Assembly (NCBI RefSeq): GCF_028281305.1
Contig: NZ_JANQKD010000045.1
Coordinates: forward strand, 1-57,347
From: Pelagibius sp.
GTDB taxonomy: Bacteria; Pseudomonadota; Alphaproteobacteria; Kiloniellales; Kiloniellaceae
DNA length: 57,347 nucleotides
Direction of reading: 5' to 3'
Below are positions 8,957 to 23,578 of the stretch, piece by piece. The position numbers were made by a program, and so were the translations under genes. The number at the start of each line of letters is the position of its first letter. Positions within the stretch are counted from its first letter, which is position 1. Below the pieces are notes generated by a model. That model had not been told where the DNA came from. It did no database searches and saw only the letters and a program-made list of their open reading frames with translations.

Positions 8957-10330
8957 TCAACTGCGGAAGATCATGGTGATCTCCGGGAACAGCAGGACCA
9001 GCGCCAGCACGAAAAGCTGCAGGACGATGAAAGGCAGGAAGCCGCGGAAGATCTCCGGCAGGGTGATATGGGACGGGGCCACCGACTTCAGGTAGAAGGC
9101 CGCAGGGCCGAAGGGCGGGCTGAGGAAGCTCACCTGCATGTTGACGCAGAACAGGATACCGAACCAGACGGCAACGAAGCTGGGTGCCGCCACCAGCGCC
9201 CCGGTCAGCCCGAGTTCCTCCACAGGGAGCTTCAAAACGATGGGCAGGAAGACCGGCATGACAAGGAGCACAATGCCCACCCAGTCCATCACCGCACCCA
9301 GAATCAGGAAAATCAGCATCATCAGCAGCAGGATGCCGAACGTCGGAAACTCCGTGCCGATGATCAGATTGGCGACATAGGTGGGCCCGCCGGCGATTGT
9401 GTAGGCCCCGGCCAGGGCCGTCGCCCCAAAGGTGATCCAAAGGATGGTACCGGTCGACTTCCAGGTCCGCATCAGCGCTTCTTTGAAGAGCGCCCAGGAC
9501 AGCTCGCCGCGCAGCGTGATGAGAATGAGCACCGCGACCACCCCCATGCCGGCCGCTTCGGTGATGGCGGTGATTCCGCCATAAATCGAGCCCAGCACCA
9601 CCAAAACGATAAGCAGGGGCGCAATGAGGCCGGGCAAGGCACGCAGCTTGTCGGCCATGGTGATTTCATCGCCGCCTTCCGGCAGCGGCGCCTGCTCCGG
9701 ATACCTGCGGGTGCGGTAGATGATGTAGAGAATGTAACAGCCACCAAGGATAAAGCCCGGCACGAAGGCTGCCTTGAAGAGGGCATGGATCGAGGTCTCG
9801 GTCACCAGGCCGTAGATGATCAGCACGATGGAGGGCGGGATCATGGTGCCCAGGCTGCCGGAGGCGCAGATCGTGCCGATGGCGAGGTCCTGGTTGTAGC
9901 CAAGGCGCAGCATGTTCGGCAGCGCGATGAGGCCCAGCAGCACGACCTCGCCGCCGATGATGCCGGACATGGCAGCCATGATGATGGCCATGATGGCGGT
10001 GACGATGGCAATGCCGCCGCGGGTACGGCTCAGCCAGACGTTGAGGCTGTCGAACATCGCCTTGGCGATGCCCGATCGTTCCATCAGACAGGCCATAAAG
10101 ATGAACAGCGGCACGGATATCAGGACATAGTCCGTCATCAGGCCGTACATGCGCTGGGCCAGAATGTTCAGCGGGCCGGTCCCGAAGGATCGGAACAGCA
10201 GGTCCGGCCCGAACTTCATCAGCAAGACGGCAACCGCCAGAAAGCCGGACGCGAAACCCAGCGGCATGCCGATCGCCAGCAGAACGAACAATCCAATAAG
10301 CAGGATCAGCGAGATCGTTCCGATATCCAT
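8957..10330 (-). CDS. dctM: TRAP transporter large membrane subunit DctM
   Basis: A 457-residue very hydrophobic protein of the DctM family, the channel-forming subunit that uses the sodium or proton gradient to import a substrate delivered by the periplasmic receptor. It shows a regular succession of about 12 membrane segments, the cytoplasmic-loop pattern LMERSGIAKAMFDSL and the conserved GSLGTMIPPSIVLIIYG block typical of DctM re-entrant loops. The sequence type resembles the FcbT/TTT-like group said to carry carboxylates or aromatic acids, so the substrate cannot be fixed. It is the last gene of a dctP-dctQ-dctM transcript. Confidence 0.92.
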   Translation of the reverse strand: MDIGTISLILLIGLFVLLAIGMPLGFASGFLAVAVLLMKFGPDLLFRSFGTGPLNILAQRMYGLMTDYVLISVPLFIFMACLMERSGIAKAMFDSLNVWLSRTRGGIAIVTAIMAIIMAAMSGIIGGEVVLLGLIALPNMLRLGYNQDLAIGTICASGSLGTMIPPSIVLIIYGLVTETSIHALFKAAFVPGFILGGCYILYIIYRTRRYPEQAPLPEGGDEITMADKLRALPGLIAPLLIVLVVLGSIYGGITAITEAAGMGVVAVLILITLRGELSWALFKEALMRTWKSTGTILWITFGATALAGAYTIAGGPTYVANLIIGTEFPTFGILLLMMLIFLILGAVMDWVGIVLLVMPVFLPIVLKLPVEELGLTGALVAAPSFVAVWFGILFCVNMQVSFLSPPFGPAAFYLKSVAPSHITLPEIFRGFLPFIVLQLFVLALVLLFPEITMIFRS

Positions 10331-10414
10331 TCACCTGGCCCCCCAAAGACCGTGATGCTCCCAGGCGCGGCCATTGCCCCGGCCGCTCCCCTTATTGCCC
10401 GGTTGGCGCCCGGG

Positions 10415-10957
10415 TCAGTCGATGTGCTCTTCTTTCACTTCTTCGGCGAGGTCGTGAACCTCTTTCTTCTTGTTCCAGTCGGCGATCAGGTTGGTCACCG
10501 ACTGGATCGCGATCAGCACCACTGCAACAAGGACCAAGGGTTTCATCGTCGCCGGAATCGGCGGATCCCAGGCGGTGCCGAAGGTCTCCCAACGCAGCAT
10601 CTTGGCCCAGGCCTCGTTGAAGCCGCCCCACACGACAGCGAATGCGAAGATGCAGATCAGGGCAACGGAGATGGTGTCGAACAGCCGCTGCCAGTTCCGC
10701 GGCACCATGTCGTAAAGGATGAAGATCCGGATGTGGCCGCGCTGCTGCATCACATAGAGACCGGCGAGCAGATAAACGCCGCCGGCAAACCAAAGCGACA
10801 TCTCGTTGACCCAGAGGGTTGGCTGCTCGAAGACGTACCGCATCACGACTTCGTAGAACATGATGGCAACGATAAAGGCGACCACGAACATCGTCACACG
10901 GCTGATCGCGATGGTGATGCGGTCCATCCAGTTTTCGACCTCATGCTCAACCATCAC
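10415..10957 (-). CDS. dctQ: TRAP transporter small membrane subunit DctQ
   Basis: A 180-residue protein with four predicted membrane segments, in the position and size of DctQ. Characteristic pieces are FYEVVMRYVFEQPTLWVNEMSLWF in the first third, the signature in which a conserved Arg and Trp face the large subunit, and VMQQRGHIRI, matching the family's GHIRVD-type motif. The C-terminal tail is charged and cytoplasmic (KKKEVHDLAEEVKEEHID). It lies between dctP and dctM on the same strand. Confidence 0.9.
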   Translation of the reverse strand: MMVEHEVENWMDRITIAISRVTMFVVAFIVAIMFYEVVMRYVFEQPTLWVNEMSLWFAGGVYLLAGLYVMQQRGHIRIFILYDMVPRNWQRLFDTISVALICIFAFAVVWGGFNEAWAKMLRWETFGTAWDPPIPATMKPLVLVAVVLIAIQSVTNLIADWNKKKEVHDLAEEVKEEHID

Positions 10958-11080
10958 CCCGCTCCCTTCTCCGCGTTACTCTGCGTCTCAACCGACGGCC
11001 TGCGGTAAGGACCCAAGAAAGTTCGGGCCCCTGCCGCACTCTGCAGCCAGGGGCCCGATTATGGACTGATGCTCCGGCGC

Positions 11081-12097
11081 TTACTGCACCAGGCCCAGGG
11101 TCTTCAGGAAGGCGGTGTGGCTGTCGACCAGGGCGCGCGCTTCCGGCGTTTTGTCAGCCCAGCCCTGCCAAGCACGCTGGGCAGCACCGCGGAAAGCCGC
11201 GCGGTCCTCGGGCGACCAGTCGTAAAGGGTCACGCCCTGATCGCGCAGCGCCGCAGCCGCCTTGTTGTTTTCGACCTCAAAGGTCAGTGCTGTCTGGAAG
11301 GCCAGCTTCTGCATAGCGACTTCGATGATCCGCTGCAGATCTTCGGGAAGCGCCTCCCAAGCATCCTTTCGGATCGCCAGATGGTCCGATGGCATGGAGT
11401 GGAAGCCCGGATAGGTCGCATGCTTCACCAGATCGAAGAGGCCAATTGACTTGTTGTTTGCAAGTCCGGAGTAGTCGGCGCCGTCGATGATCCCCGTCTC
11501 AAGCGCGGTAAAGACTTCTGTAAAGTCCATCACCACCGGCTTGGCCCCGAGTTCGGCGAAGATCTCGGTTTCCAGCCCCGGCGGTGACCGGAACTTCCAG
11601 TCCTGCAGATCGGCCGGACCGGCAATCGGACGGGAGGACGTCATCGATTCCTGTCCGTAAACCCACCAGCCGATAAGCTGCATGTTGTATTCGTTGTACA
11701 ACTCGTTGGCCGCTTCGTAGCCGCCGCCGTGATAGAGCCAGGCATACTGCTGCCAGGGTGTGTCGTAGCCGCCCATGATATCGCCGACGAACTGGAACGC
11801 GGGGTTCTTGCCGGTCTGATAGGCGCCGCCGGTCATGTCGCCATCGAGGATGCCGCTGGCAGCCGCATCGAAGGTTTCAACCGACTTCACAACGGACGAT
11901 GAGAAAAACAGCTCGATATCGATGCGGCCACCGGACATGGCCTCAACATCATCGACAAACTGCTGGGCCAGTTTGCCCGATGTCTGCTCAGGTGCGTAGT
12001 GGGTCTGAATGCGCAGCGTGTGCTCTGCGCTGAAAGCCGAAGAGACGGCAAACACCGAGGTAGCCGCCGCCAGGGCGGCGATTTTCAATGAACGCAT
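11081..12097 (-). CDS. dctP: TRAP transporter substrate-binding protein DctP
   Basis: A 338-residue periplasmic receptor. ATG at 12097 is preceded by GGGAGGAA and begins a clear Sec signal peptide (MRSLKIAALAAATSVFAVSSAFSA), so earlier in-frame codons are rejected. The mature part starts HTLRIQTHYAPEQ and contains the conserved WKFRSPPGLETEIFAELGAKPV region; its Arg is the family's carboxylate-binding residue. The substrate is therefore probably an organic acid, possibly a keto acid or aromatic acid, but not assignable from sequence alone. It is the first gene of the TRAP operon, 123 bp before dctQ. Confidence 0.92.
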   Translation of the reverse strand: MRSLKIAALAAATSVFAVSSAFSAEHTLRIQTHYAPEQTSGKLAQQFVDDVEAMSGGRIDIELFFSSSVVKSVETFDAAASGILDGDMTGGAYQTGKNPAFQFVGDIMGGYDTPWQQYAWLYHGGGYEAANELYNEYNMQLIGWWVYGQESMTSSRPIAGPADLQDWKFRSPPGLETEIFAELGAKPVVMDFTEVFTALETGIIDGADYSGLANNKSIGLFDLVKHATYPGFHSMPSDHLAIRKDAWEALPEDLQRIIEVAMQKLAFQTALTFEVENNKAAAALRDQGVTLYDWSPEDRAAFRGAAQRAWQGWADKTPEARALVDSHTAFLKTLGLVQ

Positions 12098-12317
12098 GGG
12101 TTCCTCCCGTTTTATTTCTCTTGCGCGAAGCATCGCCGCGCGGCTCCCGGCACGAGTTTCCGCGCCTTCGGGCGTTAGCCTAGGGCAAAGTGCAAAGAGC
12201 GACAACAGCTTACGGCAGCTTACGGCGGTCAACTCAAGCGGCTGGCGGCAAGGCGCTTTGCTGAAAGGAGGGGCAGCCAACCAGCGCCTGGACCAGCGGT
12301 GAGCGCTTCTTCGAAAG

Positions 12318-12590
12318 TCACTCGGCGGACTTTTCAGCCCTGGCTTTCTCCGCGATGGCGCGCAGCGCCGGACGGTAGGCTGACATTACCTTTATGCCTT
12401 GCTGGGTGAGATAGGCTTCCGCCGCGGCACGGGCTGTGGAATGGGTGTCTTCGAAGCCCTCGGCGTAGAACTCGCCGTTCAACTCCCAGGTGACACGCCA
12501 GCGGTATCCGGGTCTGCCCACCGGCCTGAGCGGTCCGGGGTTTCCGGGCCAAGGCTCGACAACGAGGTTGTAGTTCTTGAGACCATGCAT
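12318..12590 (-). CDS. Hypothetical small protein
   Basis: A 90-residue soluble protein from the ATG at 12590, or 109 residues from a GTG at 12647; neither start has a strong ribosome site. It contains a WRVTWELNGEFYAEGFEDTHSTARAAAEAYL-like arrangement, an aromatic-rich strand followed by an alanine-rich helix, and a basic C-terminal tail (RAIAEKARAEKSAE). It lies upstream of dctP on the same strand and 102 bp beyond the copper ATPase stop. I do not recognise the family and assign no function; coding is supported by third-position GC bias and absence of a better frame. Confidence 0.5.
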   Translation of the reverse strand: MHGLKNYNLVVEPWPGNPGPLRPVGRPGYRWRVTWELNGEFYAEGFEDTHSTARAAAEAYLTQQGIKVMSAYRPALRAIAEKARAEKSAE

Positions 12591-12692
12591 CTCAACCAGC
12601 CCCGCCCTGTTTCCGGCGCAGGCGCGCAGCGGCGCCTTCCAGCCCACTATAGTCCAAGTTTCGCGGGCGGTTCACCCGAAAAAGGAGAAGGG

Positions 12693-15188
<2,496 letters not shown>

Positions 15189-15445
15189 GCGCTAGGTTCT
15201 GGGGCTTCCAGTGACTGGAAGGTCAAGGCCGCAGCAACGATATGGAGTCCAGGTCCGAGAGGCTTCGCGCTCCCGGTATAGAAAGCTTCCCAAGCCGGGG
15301 CGGTCGGGCTACATGATAGGAAACCAAACGATCAATTGGCCTGCTGACCATTCCACCTGCCGGCACTTGGCAGCCGCTGTTGCGGCCGCCCTGCGGCGAG
15401 AGCATGGTTCTTGTCGGGCCATGTCCCCGGGAGGATGATGTACCT

Positions 15446-17047
15446 ATGCGCAATCTGGAACTCGCCGGCCGCTCGGTCGCCCGCTCGCTGAACGGCATGG
15501 CGGCAACCTCCCACAGCCTGGCGACGCTGACCGCGATCAACGTGCTGCAGGACGGCGGCAACGCCATGGATGCCGCCGTTGCGGCTTGCGCGGTCCAGGG
15601 TGTGGTGGAACCGGAATCGACCGGCATAGGCGGCGACTGCTTTGTCCTCTATGCGCCGCGCGGCAGCGGTGAGGTCGTCGCCTTCAACGGCTCCGGCCGC
15701 GCGCCGGCCGCAGCGACGGCGGCCTGGTATGGCGAGCAGGGCATCGACACCCTCGAGCGCTACAGTCCCCACTCGGTGACCGTTCCCGGGTCCATCGACG
15801 CCTGGGACCGGCTGCTGCGCGACCACGGCACCCGCAGCCTGGGCGACATGCTGCAGCCAGCGATCCGTTTCGCACGCGACGGCTATGCCATTACAGAGCG
15901 TGTCGCCACCGATTGGGACAGCGAGGTCGAGACCCTTTCGCACGATCCGGCGACTGCAGGGATCTTCCTTCCCGGCGGCAAGCCCCCCGGCCTCGGCACC
16001 ATCCACCGTCAGCCGGCGCTCGCCGCCAGCATGGAGCTGATCGCCAGGGAAGGCCGCGATGCCTTCTACAAGGGCGCGATCGCTGAAGACCTCGTGGACC
16101 ATCTGCGCGCGCTGGGCGGCCTGCACAGCCCGGCGGACTTCGCAGAGGCCGAGGGCGAATATGTCGAGCCGATCAAATCGAGCTACCGGGGTTTCGACAT
16201 CGTCCAGTGCCCGCCCAATGGCCAGGGCGTCATCGCACTTCTGATCCTCAACATTCTCGCGGGCTACGATCTCGCCAGCTTGGGGGAGTTCACGGCGGAA
16301 CGCCTGCATCTGGAGATCGAGGCCATGCGCCTGGCTTACCAGGAACGCGATGCCCATCTTGCCGACCCTGCGCAGGCCGAAGTCCCCGTAGAGCACCTGC
16401 TCTCCGAAGACTATGCAGCGGAGCTGCGCGGGCGTATCGACCCCAGGCGGGCGAGCGCCGCCCCCGCCCCGGCGCCGGTCGCGGCCCACGCTGACACGGT
16501 GTACCTGAGCGTCGTCGACAAGGACCGCAACGCCGTCAGCTTCATCAACTCAACCTTCAACTCCTTCGGCAGCGGCATCACCGGCCCCAAGAGCGGGGTG
16601 GTGCTGCAGAACCGTGGCGGCGCCTTCTCCGTCGATCCCGCGCATCCCAACTGCATCGCGCCGCGCAAACGGCCCATGCACACCATCATCCCCGGCATGA
16701 TGGTGAAGGACGGGCGCGCGGTCATGCCCTTCGGCGTCATGGGCGGCCACTATCAGGCGGCCGGCCACGCCCGCCTGCTCACCAATCTACTGGACTTCGG
16801 ACTGGACGTGCAGCAGTCCATGGACATGCCGCGCATCTTCGCCCAACCCGGCGAAGGCGCCACCGAGGTCGAGGCGGAAAGCGGCGTGCCGCAGGAGATA
16901 CTCTCGACGCTCGAAGACATGGGCCATCGTTTCTGCGAGCCGCCGAAACCGATCGGCGGCAGCCAGGCGATTCAGATCGACTGGGAGGCCGGAACGCTGG
17001 CCGGCGGCTCCGATCCGCGCAAGGACGGCTGCGCCCTGGGGTACTAG
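15446..17047 (+). CDS. ggt: Gamma-glutamyltransferase family protein
   Basis: A 533-residue Ntn hydrolase of the gamma-glutamyltranspeptidase family, which cleaves gamma-glutamyl amides such as glutathione. The large-subunit start has GNAMDAAVAACAVQGVVEPESTGIGGDCF in pieces. The probable autoprocessing and nucleophile Thr is Thr351 in ADTVYLSVVD, followed by NSTFNSFGSGI and RPMHTIIPGMMV. ATG at 15446, after GGGAGGA, gives a typical start and no signal peptide, so this is the cytoplasmic or YwrD-like branch and the true substrate may differ from glutathione. An RraA-like gene follows 35 bp later. Confidence 0.9.
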   Translation: MRNLELAGRSVARSLNGMAATSHSLATLTAINVLQDGGNAMDAAVAACAVQGVVEPESTGIGGDCFVLYAPRGSGEVVAFNGSGRAPAAATAAWYGEQGIDTLERYSPHSVTVPGSIDAWDRLLRDHGTRSLGDMLQPAIRFARDGYAITERVATDWDSEVETLSHDPATAGIFLPGGKPPGLGTIHRQPALAASMELIAREGRDAFYKGAIAEDLVDHLRALGGLHSPADFAEAEGEYVEPIKSSYRGFDIVQCPPNGQGVIALLILNILAGYDLASLGEFTAERLHLEIEAMRLAYQERDAHLADPAQAEVPVEHLLSEDYAAELRGRIDPRRASAAPAPAPVAAHADTVYLSVVDKDRNAVSFINSTFNSFGSGITGPKSGVVLQNRGGAFSVDPAHPNCIAPRKRPMHTIIPGMMVKDGRAVMPFGVMGGHYQAAGHARLLTNLLDFGLDVQQSMDMPRIFAQPGEGATEVEAESGVPQEILSTLEDMGHRFCEPPKPIGGSQAIQIDWEAGTLAGGSDPRKDGCALGY

Positions 17048-17082
17048 GACCTGGGGTTACTGAGCCCGCCACAAACCGGACC

Positions 17083-17802
17083 ATGGGGGACTCTTTGACT
17101 GCGCTCGACCCGGCCCTGCACGACGTCTACACCCAGATTTCGACGGCCACGATCACGACGATCCTTCTGAAAAAGGGGCTGCGCAACGTCTGGCTGCGCG
17201 GCGCAAAGCCGCTGGTTGATGCGCGCAGACGCCGCGTCGGCCCGGCGTTCACGCTGCGGTTCGTTCCAGCCCGGGAGGATCTGGCGACACCGGCCTCCTG
17301 GTCCTCCCCCACCTCGACGCGCGCCGCCATCGAAGAAATGCCGGAAGGCGTGATCACCGTGGTCGACGCCATGGGCGTCCAGGACGCCGGGATCTTCGGC
17401 GACATTCTCTGCGCAAGGATGCACAAACGCGGGGTCGAGGCGCTGGTCACCGACGGCGTGCTGCGGGATCTGGAGGGTGTCGAGGCCAGCGGTCTGCCGG
17501 TCTGGTGCGACGGTATCGCAGCGCCGTCGTCGGTCACCGGGCTGACCTTCGTCGGCTGGCAGGATCCCATTGCCTGTGGCGGCGTGGCGGTCTTCCCGAA
17601 CGACCTGATCGTGGCGGATCGCGACGGCGCCGTGGTCGTTCCCCAAGCCCTGATCCGGGAGGTCGCCGATCTGGGCCTGGAGCAGGAACGTCTGGAGGCC
17701 TGGATCATGCGCGAGGTCGGCCATGGCGCGAAACTGCCCGGCCTCTATCCGCCTAATGAGGAAACCCTGGCGCGCTACCGGACGGAAACCGGGGACGGCT
17801 GA
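17083..17802 (+). CDS. RraA-like family protein (possible aldolase)
   Basis: A 239-residue protein of the RraA/HMG-aldolase-like fold. The metal and substrate motif D-x20-R-D of the aldolase members is present as Asp107 to Arg128-Asp129, inside GDILCARMHKRG and VTDGVLRD. The preceding segment VVDAMGVQDAGIFGD and the later FPNDLIVADRDGAVVVP are also standard for this fold. Members include 4-hydroxy-4-methyl-2-oxoglutarate aldolase/oxaloacetate decarboxylase and RNase E inhibitors; the kept motif favours an aldolase or decarboxylase. Its position between gamma-glutamyltransferase and GNAT genes gives no clear substrate. Confidence 0.85.
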   Translation: MGDSLTALDPALHDVYTQISTATITTILLKKGLRNVWLRGAKPLVDARRRRVGPAFTLRFVPAREDLATPASWSSPTSTRAAIEEMPEGVITVVDAMGVQDAGIFGDILCARMHKRGVEALVTDGVLRDLEGVEASGLPVWCDGIAAPSSVTGLTFVGWQDPIACGGVAVFPNDLIVADRDGAVVVPQALIREVADLGLEQERLEAWIMREVGHGAKLPGLYPPNEETLARYRTETGDG

Positions 17803-17853
17803 ACGGCCAAATCCTCCTTGCAAGGCATGCAAGGCTTTCCTAGCCTTGCGGCC

Positions 17854-18393
17854 ATGCGCGGCGCTAAGCGATTCTTTCCTGGCTACCGACTGCGGCGCGG
17901 CACCCCGAACGACGGGGATGCCCTGCTGCGGGTGCATCAGCGCGCCATCCTGACCCTTGGGCGCCGCATCTACAGCGATGCGCAGCTGGAGAGCTGGGCC
18001 AGCGGCAACACCGCCGAGCGCTACGGGGCCGCGATGATCGAGGAGGAGGAGATCTTCGAAGTCGCCGTGAACCGCAAAGCGGGCGTCGTCGCCTTCTGCT
18101 CGCGCAAAGACCATGAGGTTCGGGGGCTCTACGTCGATCCCGATTGGGCGCGCCTGGGCATCGGCCGCTTGCTGCTCCAGCGTGCCGAGGCGGCGATCAA
18201 AGCGATGGGCCATCACCGGGTCTCGATAGGCGCCAGCCTCGTCGGCCTGCCGTTCTACGAGTCCCAAGGCTACCGGGTGCTGCGGCACCGCCACTGGAAA
18301 ACCGGCGGCGGCCTTTTCATCCCCGCTGCCGAAATGGAAAAGCAACTGCGGCAGTCCGGACGACGGGCCGCGCAGCATTCAGCGGCGGGCTGA
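17854..18393 (+). CDS. GNAT family N-acetyltransferase
   Basis: A 179-residue protein from the ATG at 17854 (an ATG at 17827 is also in frame). It opens YRLRRGTPNDGDALLRVHQRAI, the usual beta1-alpha1 of GNAT enzymes. The acetyl-CoA binding loop is VRGLYVDPDWARLGIGRLLLQRAEAAI, matching the R/Q-x-x-G-x-G/A motif, and the closing part GASLVGLPFYESQGYRVL is typical of motif B. The substrate is unknown. The gene follows the RraA-like gene and precedes an MFS transporter, so they may share a transcript. Confidence 0.85.
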   Translation: MRGAKRFFPGYRLRRGTPNDGDALLRVHQRAILTLGRRIYSDAQLESWASGNTAERYGAAMIEEEEIFEVAVNRKAGVVAFCSRKDHEVRGLYVDPDWARLGIGRLLLQRAEAAIKAMGHHRVSIGASLVGLPFYESQGYRVLRHRHWKTGGGLFIPAAEMEKQLRQSGRRAAQHSAAG

Positions 18394-18441
18394 CAGACAG
18401 AAGCCTTCACCACGACCGCCCGGGCGCCGACGTCGCTTTGC

Positions 18442-18447
18442 AGGAGG
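18442..18447 (+). promoter_or_regulatory. Perfect Shine-Dalgarno AGGAGG before a candidate ATT start
   Basis: AGGAGG lies 7 nt upstream of ATT (18455-18457), which is in frame with the MFS transporter. The frame has no ATG, GTG or TTG between the end of the GNAT gene and GTG at 18506, and a start at that GTG would remove the first half of membrane helix 1. This site therefore points to an ATT initiation codon. Confidence 0.55.
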
Positions 18448-18454
18448 CGTCCAC

Positions 18455-19600
18455 ATTCTTCAAGCCTCGCAAGCCGTTCTCCACGCCCGCCGGTCGATCA
18501 CCGCGGTGTTCTTCATCAACGGCACCCTGATCGGCTGCTGGGCTTCGGCGATTCCGCAGATCAAGCAAAGGCTTGCTCTCGATGACGGCGACCTGGGAAT
18601 GGCGCTGTTGTGTTTTGCCCTCGGCTCGATTCTGGCCATGCTTTTCGGCGGCCCGAAGATCGACCGCTTCGGCAGCCGCCTGGTCGTCGGCTTCAGCGCC
18701 CTGGGGTTCTGCCTCTCCCTGCCTCTGGTGCTGCTTGCCGGATCGCTCTCCGAGCTTCTCCTTGTCGCTGTCGTCATCGGCTTCGCCAACGGCCTGATGG
18801 ACGTCAGCATGAATGCGCAGGGGGTCTCGGTCGAGCGCGCGCTTGAGCGGCCGATCCTGTCCTCGCTGCACGCCTTCTTCAGCATCGGGGGCATGGCCGG
18901 TGCCGGTGCGGCTGCCAGCGTCTATGCCCTCGGCGGCGGCCTGCAGCATCTCCTCCCCGGCGCGGCCATGATGCTCCTGCCCGCGGCGCTGATTGCCTTG
19001 CGGCCGTTGCTCGGCGATGCCCGGGGTGCGGAAAGCGAGGCGCGCCTCATCGCACTGCCGCCGCGGCCCCTTTGGCTGGTGGCCGCCTTCGCCTTTATCG
19101 CCTTTGTCTGCGAGGGCGCGATGTTCGACTGGTCGGCGGTCTATCTGCGTGAGGTCCTGAACACCGGTGCCAGTACCGCCGCGCTCGGCTTCGGCGTGTT
19201 TTCCGCGGCCATGGCGGCGGCCCGTCTTCTGGGCGACCGGGTCGTCGCCCGGTATGGACGGGTGCGGGTGCTAAGGGTCAGCGCGGTCGCCGCGGTCCTG
19301 GGCTACGCCCTTGCCCTTGCGGCAAGCGCGGTTCCTCTTGCACTCGCCGGCTATGCGCTGATCGGCTTCGGCGTCGCCAACATCGTGCCCATCCTTTTCT
19401 CCCTCGGCGGCAGCCACCGGGACATCGGCCACGGCAGCGGCATCGCCGCTGTGGCGACCGCCGGCTACAGCGGCTCGCTGCTGGGCCCGGCCTGGGTGGG
19501 CTTTCTTGCGGAGGCGGCGGGGCTGCGTTTCTCGCTCGCGCTGACGGCGCTGTTTCTGCTGTTGTTGGTGGTCTTCGGCGCGCGGGCCCGCGACACCTAG
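18455..19600 (+). CDS. Major facilitator superfamily transporter
   Basis: A hydrophobic 12-helix MFS protein, 381 residues if initiated at ATT 18455 or 364 from GTG 18506. It resembles the YbjJ-type branch: ARRSITAVFFINGTLIGCWASAIPQIK in helix 1, the loop 2-3 motif FGGPKIDRFGSRL (a variant of G-x-x-x-D-R-x-G-R-R), and SMNAQGVSVE in helix 5. The annotation starts at ATT because of the strong upstream AGGAGG and because helix 1 is otherwise cut. The solute is unknown; efflux of small metabolites is usual in the branch. The stop codon abuts a 13-bp tandem repeat. Confidence 0.85.
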   Translation: MLQASQAVLHARRSITAVFFINGTLIGCWASAIPQIKQRLALDDGDLGMALLCFALGSILAMLFGGPKIDRFGSRLVVGFSALGFCLSLPLVLLAGSLSELLLVAVVIGFANGLMDVSMNAQGVSVERALERPILSSLHAFFSIGGMAGAGAAASVYALGGGLQHLLPGAAMMLLPAALIALRPLLGDARGAESEARLIALPPRPLWLVAAFAFIAFVCEGAMFDWSAVYLREVLNTGASTAALGFGVFSAAMAAARLLGDRVVARYGRVRVLRVSAVAAVLGYALALAASAVPLALAGYALIGFGVANIVPILFSLGGSHRDIGHGSGIAAVATAGYSGSLLGPAWVGFLAEAAGLRFSLALTALFLLLLVVFGARARDT

Positions 19601-19657
19601 AGCTCCCCGTTAGAGCTCCCCGTTAGAGCTCCCCGTTAGAGCTCCCCGTTAGAGCTC
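19601..19657. repeat. 13-bp tandem repeat between convergent genes
   Basis: Four exact copies of AGCTCCCCGTTAG (19601-19613, 19614-19626, 19627-19639, 19640-19652) are followed by a partial AGCTC. The first unit starts right after the MFS stop TAG. The last overlaps the TAA stop and final codons of the minus-strand hypothetical gene. Each junction makes a GAGCTC palindrome. Confidence 0.95.
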
Positions 19658-20017
19658 TCGGTCGGGATAGCAGAGGCAGTCTTCCAGAGCTGTGAGGAAG
19701 CCTTGAGCGATGGTTGTCTCCGGATCCATCTCTTTCAGGATACGGCGCAGGACGGTGCTGCCCTCCGGGAAGCGGCGCATCTGCGCGATGGTCCCCTTGG
19801 CCAGCCGCTCGCCCAAGGGCCAGTCATCCTGATAGACCCCGGTGTCGGCCGGCACGTCCCAGTAGTGCCAGGCGCCCTCCCCATCCAAGCTGACCGTGGG
19901 GAACTTCAGCCACTCCTGCTCCCACCAGTCGGCCGCTTTGGCGGCTTCGGCGGTGGCAGACTCGCTCTCCTGACGAAAGTCGCCAAGGTCCAGAACCTTC
20001 TTGGATGCTGCCATCAT
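19649..20017 (-). CDS. Hypothetical protein
   Basis: A 122-residue soluble protein with a start at 20017 or the next codon (two consecutive Met), preceded by an AGAAAGGGAGAAAC-type ribosome site. It is tryptophan-rich in the middle (DWWEQEWLKFPTVSLDGEGAWHYWDVP in two parts) and ends in an acidic helix and DCLCYPDREL. No membrane segment or known motif is seen. It lies downstream of metH on the same strand, 51 bp after the metH stop on the transcript, and may be co-transcribed. I do not recognise the family; its C-terminal codons overlap the 13-bp repeat. Confidence 0.65.
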   Translation of the reverse strand: MMAASKKVLDLGDFRQESESATAEAAKAADWWEQEWLKFPTVSLDGEGAWHYWDVPADTGVYQDDWPLGERLAKGTIAQMRRFPEGSTVLRRILKEMDPETTIAQGFLTALEDCLCYPDREL

Positions 20018-20068
20018 CTGTGTTTCTCCCTTTCTGGGACGGCCTTTCCCTGACGGAGTACGCCGGGG

Positions 20069-23574
<3,506 letters not shown>

Positions 23575-23578
<4 letters not shown>

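Noticed and set aside
8798..11008. Plus-strand frame of 736 codons opposite the TRAP genes
   Set aside because: Glutamine/histidine/aspartate-rich antisense frame, typical shadow of hydrophobic coding sequence.
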